NCBI GenBank assembly: GCA_029960085.1
Contig: JASCPG010000032.1
Coordinates: forward strand, 1-36,015
Direction: 5' to 3'
Source: Microbacteriaceae bacterium PS02067
GTDB taxonomy: Bacteria > Actinomycetota > Actinomycetes > Actinomycetales > Microbacteriaceae
Length of the DNA: 36,015 bases
Shown: piece by piece, positions 24,371 through 34,231 of the stretch
How positions within the stretch are numbered: the stretch's first letter is position 1
How the letters are laid out: each line of letters starts with the position of its first letter
Position numbers and translations under genes: made by a program
Notes under the pieces: generated by a model
What the model saw: the letters and a program-made list of their open reading frames with translations, nothing else
What the model was told of the DNA's origin: nothing
Databases searched by the model: none

Positions 24371-24913
24371 ATGGCCAGACCTCCCCGCGCCCGCGAGAGC
24401 GTGCTCGACGCGTTCGAGCGGCTGCTCGTCGACGAGGGCGAGCGCGCCGCGACGATGGATGCCGCAGCCCGTGCCGCCGGAGTGTCGAAGGGCGGCCTGC
24501 TCTACCACTTCGCCTCGAAGGACGCGCTCGAAGCCGCGCTCATCGAACGGCTCACGGTCCTCGTCGACGAGGACGTCGCCGACATGGCGTCGGCCCCTGA
24601 AGGACCCGTCGCGTTCTTCGTGCGCACCTCGGTCATGGACGATGACCCGCTCGATCGCGCCCTGATCGCCACGTCGCGCCTCGCCCAGGCGGGGCACGCC
24701 GATGCCGCGGCCGCCCTGCGCGATGTGCGCACCCGGTGGGAGGAGGCCCTCCGCCCCCACGTACGTGACGCGGCGGCGCTCGACCTCGTGCTCCTCGTCA
24801 GCGACGGACTGTACTACAACAACGCCCTGTCGGGGACGGCCGTGGCGGGCCCTGTCCCCCAGGGCACGGGCCTCGACGAGCTCATCGCTCTCGTCGAGGC
24901 CGCCGTGCGCTGA
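24371..24913 (+). CDS. TetR-family transcriptional repressor
   Basis: 180 residues from ATG 24371 with AAAGGA upstream. N-terminal HTH (about 10-58): ERAATMDAAARAAGVSKGGLLYHFASKDALEAAL, the normal TetR recognition pattern ending in LLYHF. The remaining residues form the helical ligand-binding domain, ending in DGLYYNNALSGTAV, typical of exporter-linked TetR proteins. It is divergent from the 14-segment MFS exporter, so the likely ligand is an exported compound. Its TGA abuts the serA stop with no base between (TGATCA). Confidence 0.93.
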   Translation: MARPPRARESVLDAFERLLVDEGERAATMDAAARAAGVSKGGLLYHFASKDALEAALIERLTVLVDEDVADMASAPEGPVAFFVRTSVMDDDPLDRALIATSRLAQAGHADAAAALRDVRTRWEEALRPHVRDAAALDLVLLVSDGLYYNNALSGTAVAGPVPQGTGLDELIALVEAAVR

Positions 24914-26518
24914 TCAGGCCTCGGTGATCTCGATCTGACGGAACAGGTCAGCGCCGACGGAGGCGCGCATCTGCTCGAGGATCTCCTCGGGAACGGGCTG
25001 GTCGACGGTGAGCACCGACAGAGCGCGCCCCGAGGCATCCGGACGTGCGACGAACAGTCCCTCGATGTTGATGCCGGCGCTGCCGAGGTTCTGGCCGTAG
25101 ATCGCGACGATGCCCGGACGGTCGGCATAGCGCATCACGATGTGGTGCTTCTCGATCGGCACTTCGATCTCGTAGCCGTTGACGCCGACGATCTTCGGCA
25201 CCATGCGGGTGCCGGCGAGCGTCCCCGCGACCGTCAGCACGGTGCCGTCGGCGAGCGTGCCGCGGAGGATCGTGATGTTGCGGTACAGCGGGCTCTCGGC
25301 CTCGACGATGAGGCGCGTCTCGATGCCGCGCTGCTCGGCGAACAGCGGCGCGTTGACGTACGAGACGTTCTCGCTGACGATCTTCGTGAGGATGCCCTTG
25401 AGCGCCGCGAGCCGGTACACGCTCACGTCGTAGGCGGCGAGCTCGCCGCGCACCTCGATGTCGAGGCTCTCGACGGCGCTCGTCGCGAGGCCCGAGAACA
25501 CCTGGCCGAGCTGCTCGACGAGGGCGATGCCGGGGCGGACGAACGGGTCGATGACGCCACCGGCGACGTTGACCGCGTCGGGGACGAGGTCTCCCTCGAG
25601 GGCGAGCTTCACGGAGCGCGCGACCGAGATGCCCGCCTTCTCCTGCGCCTCGTCGGTGGATGCCCCGAGGTGCGGGGTCACGACGACGTTCGGCAGCGAC
25701 AGCAGCGGGAACGCCGTGCCGTCCTCCTTGGGCGGCTCGGACGTGAAGACGTCGAGCCCCGCGCCGGCGATCTCGCCTGAGGTCAGCGCCGTGTAGAGGG
25801 CCTCTTCGTCGATGAGGCCGCCGCGCGCGACGTTGACGACGTAGGCGGTCGGCTTCATGAGCGCGAACTGCTCGGCACCGATCATGCCGGTCGTCTCGGG
25901 CGTCTTCGGCATGTGGATCGTGACGAAGTCGCTCTGCGCGAGGACCTCGTCGAGCCCGAGGAGGGTCACGCCGAGCTGCTGCGCACGCGTGGGGGTGACA
26001 TACGGGTCGTACGCGACGACCGTCACGCCGAAGCCCTGCAGGCGCGCGGCGATCAGTGCGCCGATGCGCCCGAGGCCGATGATGCCGACGGTCTTCTCGA
26101 AGAGCTCCGTGCCCGTGAACGAGCTGCGCTTCCAGGCGCCCGCCGCGAGCGAGGCGTGCGCCGCCGGGATGTGGCGGGCGAGGCTCAGGATGTGGCCGAC
26201 GGTGAGCTCGGCGGCCGAGATGATGTTCGAGGTCGGCGCGTTCACGACCATGACGCCGGCGGCCGTCGCGGCCTTGATGTCGACGTTGTCGAGCCCGACA
26301 CCGGCGCGCGCGACGACCTTCAGCCGCGTGGCCGCGGCGATCGCCTCGGCATCCACCTTCGTGGCGGAGCGGATGAGGATCGCGTCGGCGTCGGCGATCG
26401 CGGCGAGCAGCGCCGGACGGTCGGTGCCGTCGACGGAGCGGACGTCGAAATCGGGACCGAGCGCGTCGATCGTGGCGGGAGAGAGTTCTTCGGCAATCAG
26501 GACGACAGGCTTGGACAC
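24914..26518 (-). CDS. serA: D-3-phosphoglycerate dehydrogenase
   Basis: 534 residues from GTG 26518, the long actinobacterial form. An N-terminal substrate and NAD-binding part with GLGRIGALIAARLQGFG (Rossmann motif, about 149-165), RGGLIDEEAL and PHLGASTDEAQEKAG (catalytic His) is followed by an intervening domain and a C-terminal ACT domain (from about 455: VMRYADRPGIVAIYGQNLG) for serine feedback. It oxidises 3-phosphoglycerate to 3-phosphohydroxypyruvate, the first step of serine synthesis. An AAGG lies 9-12 bases before the start. Upstream, 26519-26644, I see only a weak GC-rich hairpin (26606-26621). Confidence 0.97.
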   Translation of the reverse strand: MSKPVVLIAEELSPATIDALGPDFDVRSVDGTDRPALLAAIADADAILIRSATKVDAEAIAAATRLKVVARAGVGLDNVDIKAATAAGVMVVNAPTSNIISAAELTVGHILSLARHIPAAHASLAAGAWKRSSFTGTELFEKTVGIIGLGRIGALIAARLQGFGVTVVAYDPYVTPTRAQQLGVTLLGLDEVLAQSDFVTIHMPKTPETTGMIGAEQFALMKPTAYVVNVARGGLIDEEALYTALTSGEIAGAGLDVFTSEPPKEDGTAFPLLSLPNVVVTPHLGASTDEAQEKAGISVARSVKLALEGDLVPDAVNVAGGVIDPFVRPGIALVEQLGQVFSGLATSAVESLDIEVRGELAAYDVSVYRLAALKGILTKIVSENVSYVNAPLFAEQRGIETRLIVEAESPLYRNITILRGTLADGTVLTVAGTLAGTRMVPKIVGVNGYEIEVPIEKHHIVMRYADRPGIVAIYGQNLGSAGINIEGLFVARPDASGRALSVLTVDQPVPEEILEQMRASVGADLFRQIEITEA

Positions 26519-26644
26519 AGCAGCAGACCTTCGGGGCTTCGCGCGAGCGCAGGCGGGTGGGATGCCCCGCCGCACGCCATCGGGGCGGGACGTGCCCAGC
26601 CTACCGGCCCGCGCGGGGGCCTCCTGACCGTGTGACGAGCGACG

Positions 26645-27001
26645 TCAGCCGAGCATCGAGGCGCCGGCGGTCGCGCTGTACGCGATCACGTCGAGCCAGA
26701 AGACGGCGACGACGCCGAGTCCTGTCAGCAGCACGAGAGAGAACTCCCACCACACGCGACGCCAGCCGACCGCGAACGCCGCTCCGAACGCGATCAGCGG
26801 GAACGCCGCGGCGAGCAGCAGCACGAACCACCCGTACGCGTTGAGCCCGAGAGTCCCGCTCGCCTGCGTCACGAGGAAATCGATCGCGTTCCACACGAAG
26901 TAGGCGTAGAAGAGGCCGAACAGCCCGGCGATCGTCACGATCAGCCACGTGGGCATGGCGCGCGGCTTCGTGACCGCCGCCGGGGATGCCGAGGTGCTCA
27001 C
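26645..27001 (-). CDS. small three-segment membrane protein
   Basis: 118 residues from GTG 27001, which overlaps the preceding gene's stop by GTGA. After a short N-terminal hydrophilic part (STSASPAAVTKPRAM), three hydrophobic segments lie at about 18-45, 59-81 and 88-113. WWEF and YAYFVWNAIDFL show aromatic-rich helix ends. No known family recognised. It is the last of a three-gene coupled unit beginning at the cutC-like gene, so it is probably made together with the next protein. Confidence 0.7.
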   Translation of the reverse strand: MSTSASPAAVTKPRAMPTWLIVTIAGLFGLFYAYFVWNAIDFLVTQASGTLGLNAYGWFVLLLAAAFPLIAFGAAFAVGWRRVWWEFSLVLLTGLGVVAVFWLDVIAYSATAGASMLG

Positions 27002-27486
27002 TGCCCCACCGCCCCCACCATCACGAACGGCCAGGGCACGAGGAGCGCCAGCCCTCCGACGAGCCACACGATCCGGAGCCACGCCTTCGACGCACGCGTC
27101 AGGAGGTACGTCGTCCCGAACCAGAGCGCGGGCGCGAGAACGGCGAGCCAGAAGGACACCCGATAGCCGACGGGGCTCACGAGGAACTGCGCGGTGCCCT
27201 GCAGTCGCAGGCCGCCGACGATCCAGCCGATCGTGAACAGCAGGTACGCGCCGCCGATGATCCCGAGCGTGACGAGCGTCGCATTGCTCATCGGCGCGTG
27301 ATCGCCGGGCATGACGACGGTGCCGTCCTTCTCGATGCGACCGACCCTGTCGCTGTCCTTGCCGACAGCGGTGAAGCCGTCGGGCAACGCCAGTGGTTCC
27401 TCGGCGGCGGCGCGCACGCCGTCGTCGAGGGTGGGATCGTCGTCGCCGTCCCAGCGGAGGGCGTCGTCGTCGCGTCCTGTGCTCAC
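26998..27486 (-). CDS. membrane protein with acidic N-terminal domain
   Basis: 162 residues from GTG 27486, coupled to the cutC-like gene by GTGA. The first 75 residues are hydrophilic and Asp-rich (STGRDDDALRWDGDDDP) and read as a cytoplasmic domain with a short beta-like stretch (SDRVGRIEKDGTVVMPGDH). Three membrane segments follow at about 77-103, 115-136 and 143-160, with WIVGGLRLQG between them. Not recognised. The tight coupling on both sides points to a small membrane complex with the 118-residue protein. Confidence 0.72.
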   Translation of the reverse strand: MSTGRDDDALRWDGDDDPTLDDGVRAAAEEPLALPDGFTAVGKDSDRVGRIEKDGTVVMPGDHAPMSNATLVTLGIIGGAYLLFTIGWIVGGLRLQGTAQFLVSPVGYRVSFWLAVLAPALWFGTTYLLTRASKAWLRIVWLVGGLALLVPWPFVMVGAVGQ

Positions 27487-28217
27487 GCGCCCAGCGTATC
27501 GCGCGCGACCTGCGCGGCTTCCCGGGCGGCGCGCACGAGCGAGGCATCCGTCACATCGTGCCCGGGGGTGCCTCCGCCCGGCCCCGATGGCGCCTCCGCA
27601 CCCGCGACGGCGCGTGCCGACAGGTGCACGGCGTCGACGCCGGTCGCCGCGATCGTGGGGATGTCCTCGGTGCGGATGCCACCCCCGGCCATGATCTCGA
27701 CGTCGCCGCGCTCTCGGACGAACCGCGCCAAGAGCTCGAGACCGTCGATCGAGCGTGCCGCTCCCCCGGAGGTGAGCACGCGTCCGACGCCGACCGCGCG
27801 CACGGCGTCGAGCACCGCCACGGGGTCGGGCGTCGCATCGATCGCACGGTGGAACACGAGGGTCGCCGCGCCCGCGGCATCCCGCCATCGCCGGAGGGCC
27901 TCGAGGTCGGCGCTGCCATCGGGGCGCAGGGCGCCGACGACGACTCCCTCGGCGCCGGCCGCGACCGCCGCGACGATGTCCGCCGCCACGAGGTCGACTT
28001 CGTCCGCGTCGTAGACGAAGCCACCGCCGCGGGGGCGCACGAGGACGTTCACGCGCTCTCCGCCGACCGCACGGCAGGCCGCCTCGACGAGCCCGATCGA
28101 CGGAGTGAGCCCGCCGATGCCGAGCGCCTGACACAGCTCCAGCCGGTCTGCCCCCGCTGCCATGGCGGCGCGCGCTCCGGCGGCGTCCTGAACGGCGATC
28201 TCGACGGCGATGACCAT
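27483..28217 (-). CDS. CutC-family copper homeostasis protein
   Basis: 244 residues from ATG 28217, chosen because TAGCGT lies seven bases upstream; a GTG at 28226 would sit inside that -10. TIM-barrel CutC family: GADRLELCQALGIGGLTPS, VNVLVRPRGGGFVY, FHRAIDA, and GVGRVLTSGGAARSIDGLELL are typical. DVEIMAGGGIRTEDIP is the C-terminal signature. The family is named for copper tolerance, but the biochemical role is unclear and no Cys/His metal cluster is obvious. It precedes the two membrane-protein genes with GTGA coupling. A terminator hairpin lies immediately upstream (28242-28271), so it begins its own transcript. Confidence 0.88.
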   Translation of the reverse strand: MVIAVEIAVQDAAGARAAMAAGADRLELCQALGIGGLTPSIGLVEAACRAVGGERVNVLVRPRGGGFVYDADEVDLVAADIVAAVAAGAEGVVVGALRPDGSADLEALRRWRDAAGAATLVFHRAIDATPDPVAVLDAVRAVGVGRVLTSGGAARSIDGLELLARFVRERGDVEIMAGGGIRTEDIPTIAATGVDAVHLSARAVAGAEAPSGPGGGTPGHDVTDASLVRAAREAAQVARDTLGA

Positions 28218-28224
28218 GGAGGAC

Positions 28225-28230
28225 ACGCTA
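28225..28230 (-). promoter_or_regulatory. candidate leaderless -10 of the cutC-like gene
   Basis: TAGCGT on the minus strand, 7 bases before ATG 28215-28217 and directly after the ilvC terminator. No Shine-Dalgarno and no clear -35. Confidence 0.45.
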
Positions 28231-28241
28231 GCAAAGGCCGA

Positions 28242-28271
28242 AGGCCCGACCCCGGGTGCGGGGTCGGGCCT
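28242..28271 (-). terminator. intrinsic terminator of the ilv operon
   Basis: A 13-bp perfect stem (AGGCCCGACCCCG with CGGGGTCGGGCCT, loop GGTG) between ilvC and the cutC-like gene. On the minus strand it is followed by TTCGGCCTTTG, a modest T-rich tail. Confidence 0.8.
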
Positions 28272-28322
28272 CGTGGCTTGTGACAGCCTGTCCCGGCGGG
28301 TGCGCCGAGGGTCTGCGGGAAC

Positions 28323-29889
<1,567 letters not shown>

Positions 29890-29891
29890 GC

Positions 29892-31694
29892 TCAGTCCTC
29901 CTGATCGAAGCTCGGCGCGTGGTCACGCGCGTACTGGATGTAGCTGTTGCTGACCCCCTGCGGGACCATCGGCCAGACCATCGCGTCGGCGGAGACGACG
30001 AAGTCGATCACGACGGGGCGGTCGTTCGTCTCCAGCGCGGTGCGGATCGCGGCATCCACGTCCTCTTCCTTCTCGACGCGGATCGCGAGGCATCCGTATG
30101 CCTCGGCGAGCTTCACGAAGTCGGGGATGCGGATCGTGTCGTGGCCCGTGTTGAGGTCGGTATTGGAGTACCGGCCGTTGTAGAACAGGGTCTGCCACTG
30201 GCGGACCATGCCGAGCGACGAGTTGTTGATGATCGCGACCTTGATCGGGATGTTGTTGATGACGCAGGTGGCGAGCTCCTGGTTCGTCATCTGGAAGCAG
30301 CCGTCGCCGTCGATCGCCCACACGTCGCGCTCGGGCTCGGCGACCTTCGCGCCCATCGCCGCCGGGACGGAGTAGCCCATCGTGCCGGCGCCGCCGGAGT
30401 TGAGCCACGCGTTCGGACGCTCGTACTTGATGAACTGCGCGGCCCACATCTGGTGCTGACCGACGCCCGCGGCGAACACGCCCTCGGGACCGGTCAGCTC
30501 GCCGATGCGCGAGATGACGTACTGCGGCGACATGAGGCCGTCGCTCGGCTGCGTGTAGCCGAGGGGGAACTCATCGCGCAGGCCGTCGAGGTACGACCAC
30601 CACTCGGCCGTGTCGGGCTTCACCCCCTCCGACGCGCCGCGGAACGCCGCGTCGAGATCGATGAGCACCTCGCGTACGTCACCCACGATCGGCACGTCGG
30701 CCGTCCGGATCTTGGAGATCTCGGCGGGGTCGATGTCGACGTGCACGACCTGCGCGTTCGGGGCGAACAGCGCCGCCTTGCCGGTCACGCGGTCGTCGAA
30801 GCGCGCACCCAGGGCGACGATGAGGTCCGCCTCCTGCAGCGCGAGGACGGCGGGCACCGTGCCGTGCATGCCCGGCATGCCGAGGTGCTGCGGGTGCGAA
30901 TCGGGGAAGGCGCCGCGCGCCATCAGGGTCGTGACGACGGGGGCGCCGGTCGTCTCGGCGAGGGTCAGGAGCTCCGCCGAGGCGCCCGAGCGGATGACAC
31001 CGCCACCGACGTACAGGACGGGCTTCTTGGCCGAGGCGAGGAGGCTCGCGGCGGCCTGGATCTGCTTGCCGTGCGCCTTCGTGACGGGCCGGTAGCCGGG
31101 CAGGTCGTAGCGCGGCGGCCACACGAACGGCACCTCCGCCTGCTGCGCGTCCTTCGTGATGTCCACGAGCACAGGGCCGGGTCGGCCCGTCGAGGCGATC
31201 TCGAAGGCGGCGGCGATCGCGCCGGGGATCTCGGAGGCATCCTTCACGAGGAAGGAGTGCTTCGTCACGGGCATGGTGATGCCGACGATGTCGGCCTCCT
31301 GGAAGGCATCCGTGCCCATGAGCGTCGAGAAGACCTGACCGGTGATCGCGAGCATCGGCACGGAGTCCATGTAGGCGTCGGCGATCGCCGTGACGAGGTT
31401 CGTCGCGCCGGGGCCGGACGTCGCGATGGCGACGCCGACCTTGCCGGATGCCGCGGCGTAGCCCTCCGCGGCGTGGCCGGCGCCCTGCTCGTGGCGGACG
31501 AGGATGTGGCGGAGCGCCGTCGAGTCCATGAGCGGGTCGTAGACCGGGAGGATCGCGCCGCCGGGGAGGCCGAACACGTCGGTCACCCCCAGCAGTTCGA
31601 GGGAGCGGACGACGGCTTCGGCTCCGGTCAGAACCGGTGCCGAGGCGCCGCGGGCGGGCGGCCGAGGGACGGCCGCAGCGGTGTCGAAGGACAT
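29892..31694 (-). CDS. ilvB: acetolactate synthase large (catalytic) subunit
   Basis: 600 residues from ATG 31694. A ThDP enzyme with three domains: an N-terminal PYR domain with catalytic E69 ([16 protein letters not shown]), a central FAD-associated domain ([22 protein letters not shown]), and a C-terminal PP domain with [14 protein letters not shown] and [15 protein letters not shown]. It condenses pyruvate with pyruvate or 2-oxobutyrate, the first committed step of branched-chain synthesis. ilvD ends 41 bases upstream, and no leader peptide or T-box is visible in that gap. Confidence 0.98.
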   Translation of the reverse strand: MSFDTAAAVPRPPARGASAPVLTGAEAVVRSLELLGVTDVFGLPGGAILPVYDPLMDSTALRHILVRHEQGAGHAAEGYAAASGKVGVAIATSGPGATNLVTAIADAYMDSVPMLAITGQVFSTLMGTDAFQEADIVGITMPVTKHSFLVKDASEIPGAIAAAFEIASTGRPGPVLVDITKDAQQAEVPFVWPPRYDLPGYRPVTKAHGKQIQAAASLLASAKKPVLYVGGGVIRSGASAELLTLAETTGAPVVTTLMARGAFPDSHPQHLGMPGMHGTVPAVLALQEADLIVALGARFDDRVTGKAALFAPNAQVVHVDIDPAEISKIRTADVPIVGDVREVLIDLDAAFRGASEGVKPDTAEWWSYLDGLRDEFPLGYTQPSDGLMSPQYVISRIGELTGPEGVFAAGVGQHQMWAAQFIKYERPNAWLNSGGAGTMGYSVPAAMGAKVAEPERDVWAIDGDGCFQMTNQELATCVINNIPIKVAIINNSSLGMVRQWQTLFYNGRYSNTDLNTGHDTIRIPDFVKLAEAYGCLAIRVEKEEDVDAAIRTALETNDRPVVIDFVVSADAMVWPMVPQGVSNSYIQYARDHAPSFDQED

Positions 31695-31735
31695 GTGTGA
31701 GACCTCGGGTGATCGAGTGAGCGGTTGTGCGGGGC

Positions 31736-33448
31736 CTAGCCCGTCGTCGCGCCCTCCGCAGCGGAGCGCACGAGCTTCGAGTACTTGGCCAGAACGCCAC
31801 GGGTATAGCGCGGAGGAAGGGGCTCCCAGCCGTCACGGCGGGAGTTCAGCTCTGCCTCGTCGACGAGTAGATCGAGAGTGCGAGCCGCGATATCGACCCG
31901 TATCAGATCACCATCGCGCACGAAGGCGATGGGACCTGCGTCCACCGCTTCGGGTGCTATGTGGCCGATGCACAGGCCGGTTGTGCCGCCTGAGAATCGT
32001 CCGTCCGTCAAGAGTAGTACATCTTTTCCGAGCCCCGCACCCTTGATGGCGGCGGTGATGGCGAGCATCTCGCGCATCCCCGGGCCACCCTTCGGGCCCT
32101 CGTAGCGGATGACGACGACGCTGCCGGCGGCGACCTCGCCCGCCGCCACGGCATCCATCGCGGCGCGCTCGCGCTCGAACACGCGCGCGGGCCCCTCGAA
32201 GACGGCGACGTCGAAGCCCGCCGTCTTGACGACGGCCCCTTCGGGAGCGAGCGATCCGTGGAGGATCGTCAGGCCGCCGGTCGCGTGGATCGGGTCGTCG
32301 AACGTGTGGATGACGGTGCCGTCGACGGGATCCGGGTCGAGGTCGGCGAGGTTCTCGGCGAGCGTCTTGCCCGTCACGGTGAGCGCATCACCGTGGAGAA
32401 GGCCCTCGTCGAGCATCGCCTTCATGATGACCGGGATGCCGCCGTGTCGGTCGACGTCGTTCATGACGTACTTGCCGAACGGCTTCATGTCGGCGACGTG
32501 CGGCACCTTGTCGCCGATGCGGTTGAAGTCGTGGAGGCTGAGCTCCACCTCGGCCTCGCGGGCGATCGCGAGGAGGTGCAGCACGACGTTGGTCGAGCCG
32601 CCGAGCGCCATCGCGAGGGCGATGGCGTTCTCGAACGCCTCCTTCGTGAGGATGTCGCGCGTCGAGATGCCCTCACGCAGGAGGTTCACGACGGCCTCGC
32701 CCGAGCGGTGCGCGAAGTAGTCGCGGCGACGGTCTGCGGACGGCGGCGCCGCCGAGCCGGGGAGGCTGAGGCCGAGGGCCTCGGCGACGGAGGCCATCGT
32801 GTTGGCCGTGTACATGCCGCCGCACGCGCCCTCGCCGGGCGCGAACGCGCACTCGATGCGCTTGAGGTCCGCCTCGCTCATGAGACCGGCACGACACGCG
32901 CCGACGCCCTCGAACGAGTCGATGATCGTGATGTCCTTCTCCGTGCCGTCGGAGAGCTTCACCCAGCCGGGCGCGATCGAGCCGGCGTAGAGGAAGACGC
33001 TCGACAGATCGAGGCGCGCGGATGCCATGAGCATGCCCGGGATCGACTTGTCACAGCCGGCGAGGAGCACCGTGCCGTCGAGGCGCTCGGCCATGACGAC
33101 GGTCTCGACCGAGTCGGCGATGACCTCGCGCGAGACGAGCGAGAAGTGCATGCCCTCGTGGCCCATCGAGATGCCGTCGGAGACCGAGATCGTGCCGAAC
33201 TGCAGCGGGTAGCCGCCGCCGGAGTGCACGCCCTCCTTCGCGCCCTGTGCGAGCCGGTCGAGGCTCAGGTTGCAGGGGGTGATCTCGTTCCAGCTCGACG
33301 CGATGCCGATCTGCGGCTTCTCCCAGTCGGCGTCACCCATGCCGACGGCACGGAGCATGCCGCGTGACGTGGTCGCTTCGATGCCGTCGGTGACGGCGCG
33401 GGAGCGGGGCTTGATGTCGATGGTGTCGGGCGAATCTGACTCGGACAT
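31736..33448 (-). CDS. ilvD: dihydroxy-acid dehydratase
   Basis: 570 residues from ATG 33448. Three cysteines suited to binding the Fe-S cluster are in place: C59 ([11 protein letters not shown]), C132 ([10 protein letters not shown]) and C209 ([16 protein letters not shown]). [19 protein letters not shown] and TDGRFSGGT are C-terminal signatures. It dehydrates 2,3-dihydroxy acids to 2-keto acids in Val/Leu/Ile synthesis. The start lacks a Shine-Dalgarno but has TAGACT six bases upstream whose TAG is the otsB stop codon, so it may be translated from a leaderless mRNA. Confidence 0.98.
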   Translation of the reverse strand: MSESDSPDTIDIKPRSRAVTDGIEATTSRGMLRAVGMGDADWEKPQIGIASSWNEITPCNLSLDRLAQGAKEGVHSGGGYPLQFGTISVSDGISMGHEGMHFSLVSREVIADSVETVVMAERLDGTVLLAGCDKSIPGMLMASARLDLSSVFLYAGSIAPGWVKLSDGTEKDITIIDSFEGVGACRAGLMSEADLKRIECAFAPGEGACGGMYTANTMASVAEALGLSLPGSAAPPSADRRRDYFAHRSGEAVVNLLREGISTRDILTKEAFENAIALAMALGGSTNVVLHLLAIAREAEVELSLHDFNRIGDKVPHVADMKPFGKYVMNDVDRHGGIPVIMKAMLDEGLLHGDALTVTGKTLAENLADLDPDPVDGTVIHTFDDPIHATGGLTILHGSLAPEGAVVKTAGFDVAVFEGPARVFERERAAMDAVAAGEVAAGSVVVIRYEGPKGGPGMREMLAITAAIKGAGLGKDVLLLTDGRFSGGTTGLCIGHIAPEAVDAGPIAFVRDGDLIRVDIAARTLDLLVDEAELNSRRDGWEPLPPRYTRGVLAKYSKLVRSAAEGATTG

Positions 33449-33454
33449 TCTCGA

Positions 33455-33460
33455 AGTCTA
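33455..33460 (-). promoter_or_regulatory. candidate leaderless -10 of ilvD
   Basis: TAGACT on the minus strand, six bases before the ilvD ATG; its first three bases are the otsB stop codon. No clear -35. It would give ilvD expression separate from otsAB. Confidence 0.5.
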
Positions 33461-34231
33461 TTCCGGCTCGGGGGCCCTCCCGTGCGCGAGACGTACAAGG
33501 AGAGCGGCGAGTTCTGGGATATCCGCGACACGCACGGATGCCGCGCTCTCCCCCGCTCCGACGCGCACCCCGAGGTCCCCGGGGCGCAGCGAGCGGAGGG
33601 CGTCTTCGTCGGTGACGTCGTCGCCGGCGAAGAGCACGGCGGTGGCATCGGTGCGTTCGCGAAGGCGCGCGACGGCGGCATCCTTGCCGTCGTGGCGGGA
33701 CGAGAACTCGAGGATGTCGCGGCCGACCCGGCGACGCCAGCCGGGGGCCGCCTCGCTCACGAGCGTGTCGACCGCTGCCTCCAGTCCTTTCGCCCCCGCG
33801 GCGTCGGTCACGAGGCGGGTGTGGAGGGCGAAGCCGAACTCCTTCGGCTCGATCCAGGCCCCGTCGAGGCTGGCGGCGAGGCTTTCGGCACGTTCGGTGA
33901 CGGTCTCGATGAAGGGACGCTCCTCGGCATCCGCGCCGTCGTCCGACGCTGCCGCCGGCCACTCCTGTGCTCCGTGCGATCCGGCGAGCAGCAGGGGCGA
34001 GTCGTCGCCGTGCTCGGCGATGATCCGGAGATCGCGGATCGTCCGGCCCGACACGAGTGCCACTGTCGTCGCGGGTGCCGCTGCGATGGCCTCCACCGCG
34101 GCGCGTGCCTCGGGGAGCATCCGGGCGGTCATCGGGTCGTCGACGAGCGGCGCGAGCGTGCCGTCGAAGTCCAGGGCGACGAGAAGGCGCGGCGTGCGGG
34201 CGAGTCGGGCGACCGCGTCGTCGGGTGTCAC
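33458..34231 (-). CDS. otsB: trehalose-6-phosphate phosphatase
   Basis: 257 residues from GTG 34231, overlapping the otsA stop by GTGA. HAD-family phosphatase: motif I DFDGTLAPL (D21, D23), motif II VSGRTIRDL, cap-domain segment and GAQEW, and the late acidic motif FAGDDVTDEDAL. It removes phosphate from trehalose-6-phosphate made by OtsA. Translational coupling to otsA fits the two-step OtsA-OtsB pathway. Confidence 0.96.
   Translation of the reverse strand: MTPDDAVARLARTPRLLVALDFDGTLAPLVDDPMTARMLPEARAAVEAIAAAPATTVALVSGRTIRDLRIIAEHGDDSPLLLAGSHGAQEWPAAASDDGADAEERPFIETVTERAESLAASLDGAWIEPKEFGFALHTRLVTDAAGAKGLEAAVDTLVSEAAPGWRRRVGRDILEFSSRHDGKDAAVARLRERTDATAVLFAGDDVTDEDALRSLRPGDLGVRVGAGESAASVRVADIPELAALLVRLAHGRAPEPE

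Noticed and set aside
26606..26621. GC-rich hairpin GGCCC-GCGCGG-GGGCC as terminator before serA
   Set aside because: Five-bp arms and no T-tract on the minus strand; too weak to list as a feature in very GC-rich DNA.
29919..31700. Plus-strand open frame of about 593 codons opposite ilvB
   Set aside because: Mirror of the ilvB codon pattern; no motif. ilvB on the other strand has every expected active-site element.
31695..31735. Leader peptide/attenuator or T-box before ilvB
   Set aside because: The gap is only 41 bases, has no run of Val/Leu/Ile codons and no hairpin pair.
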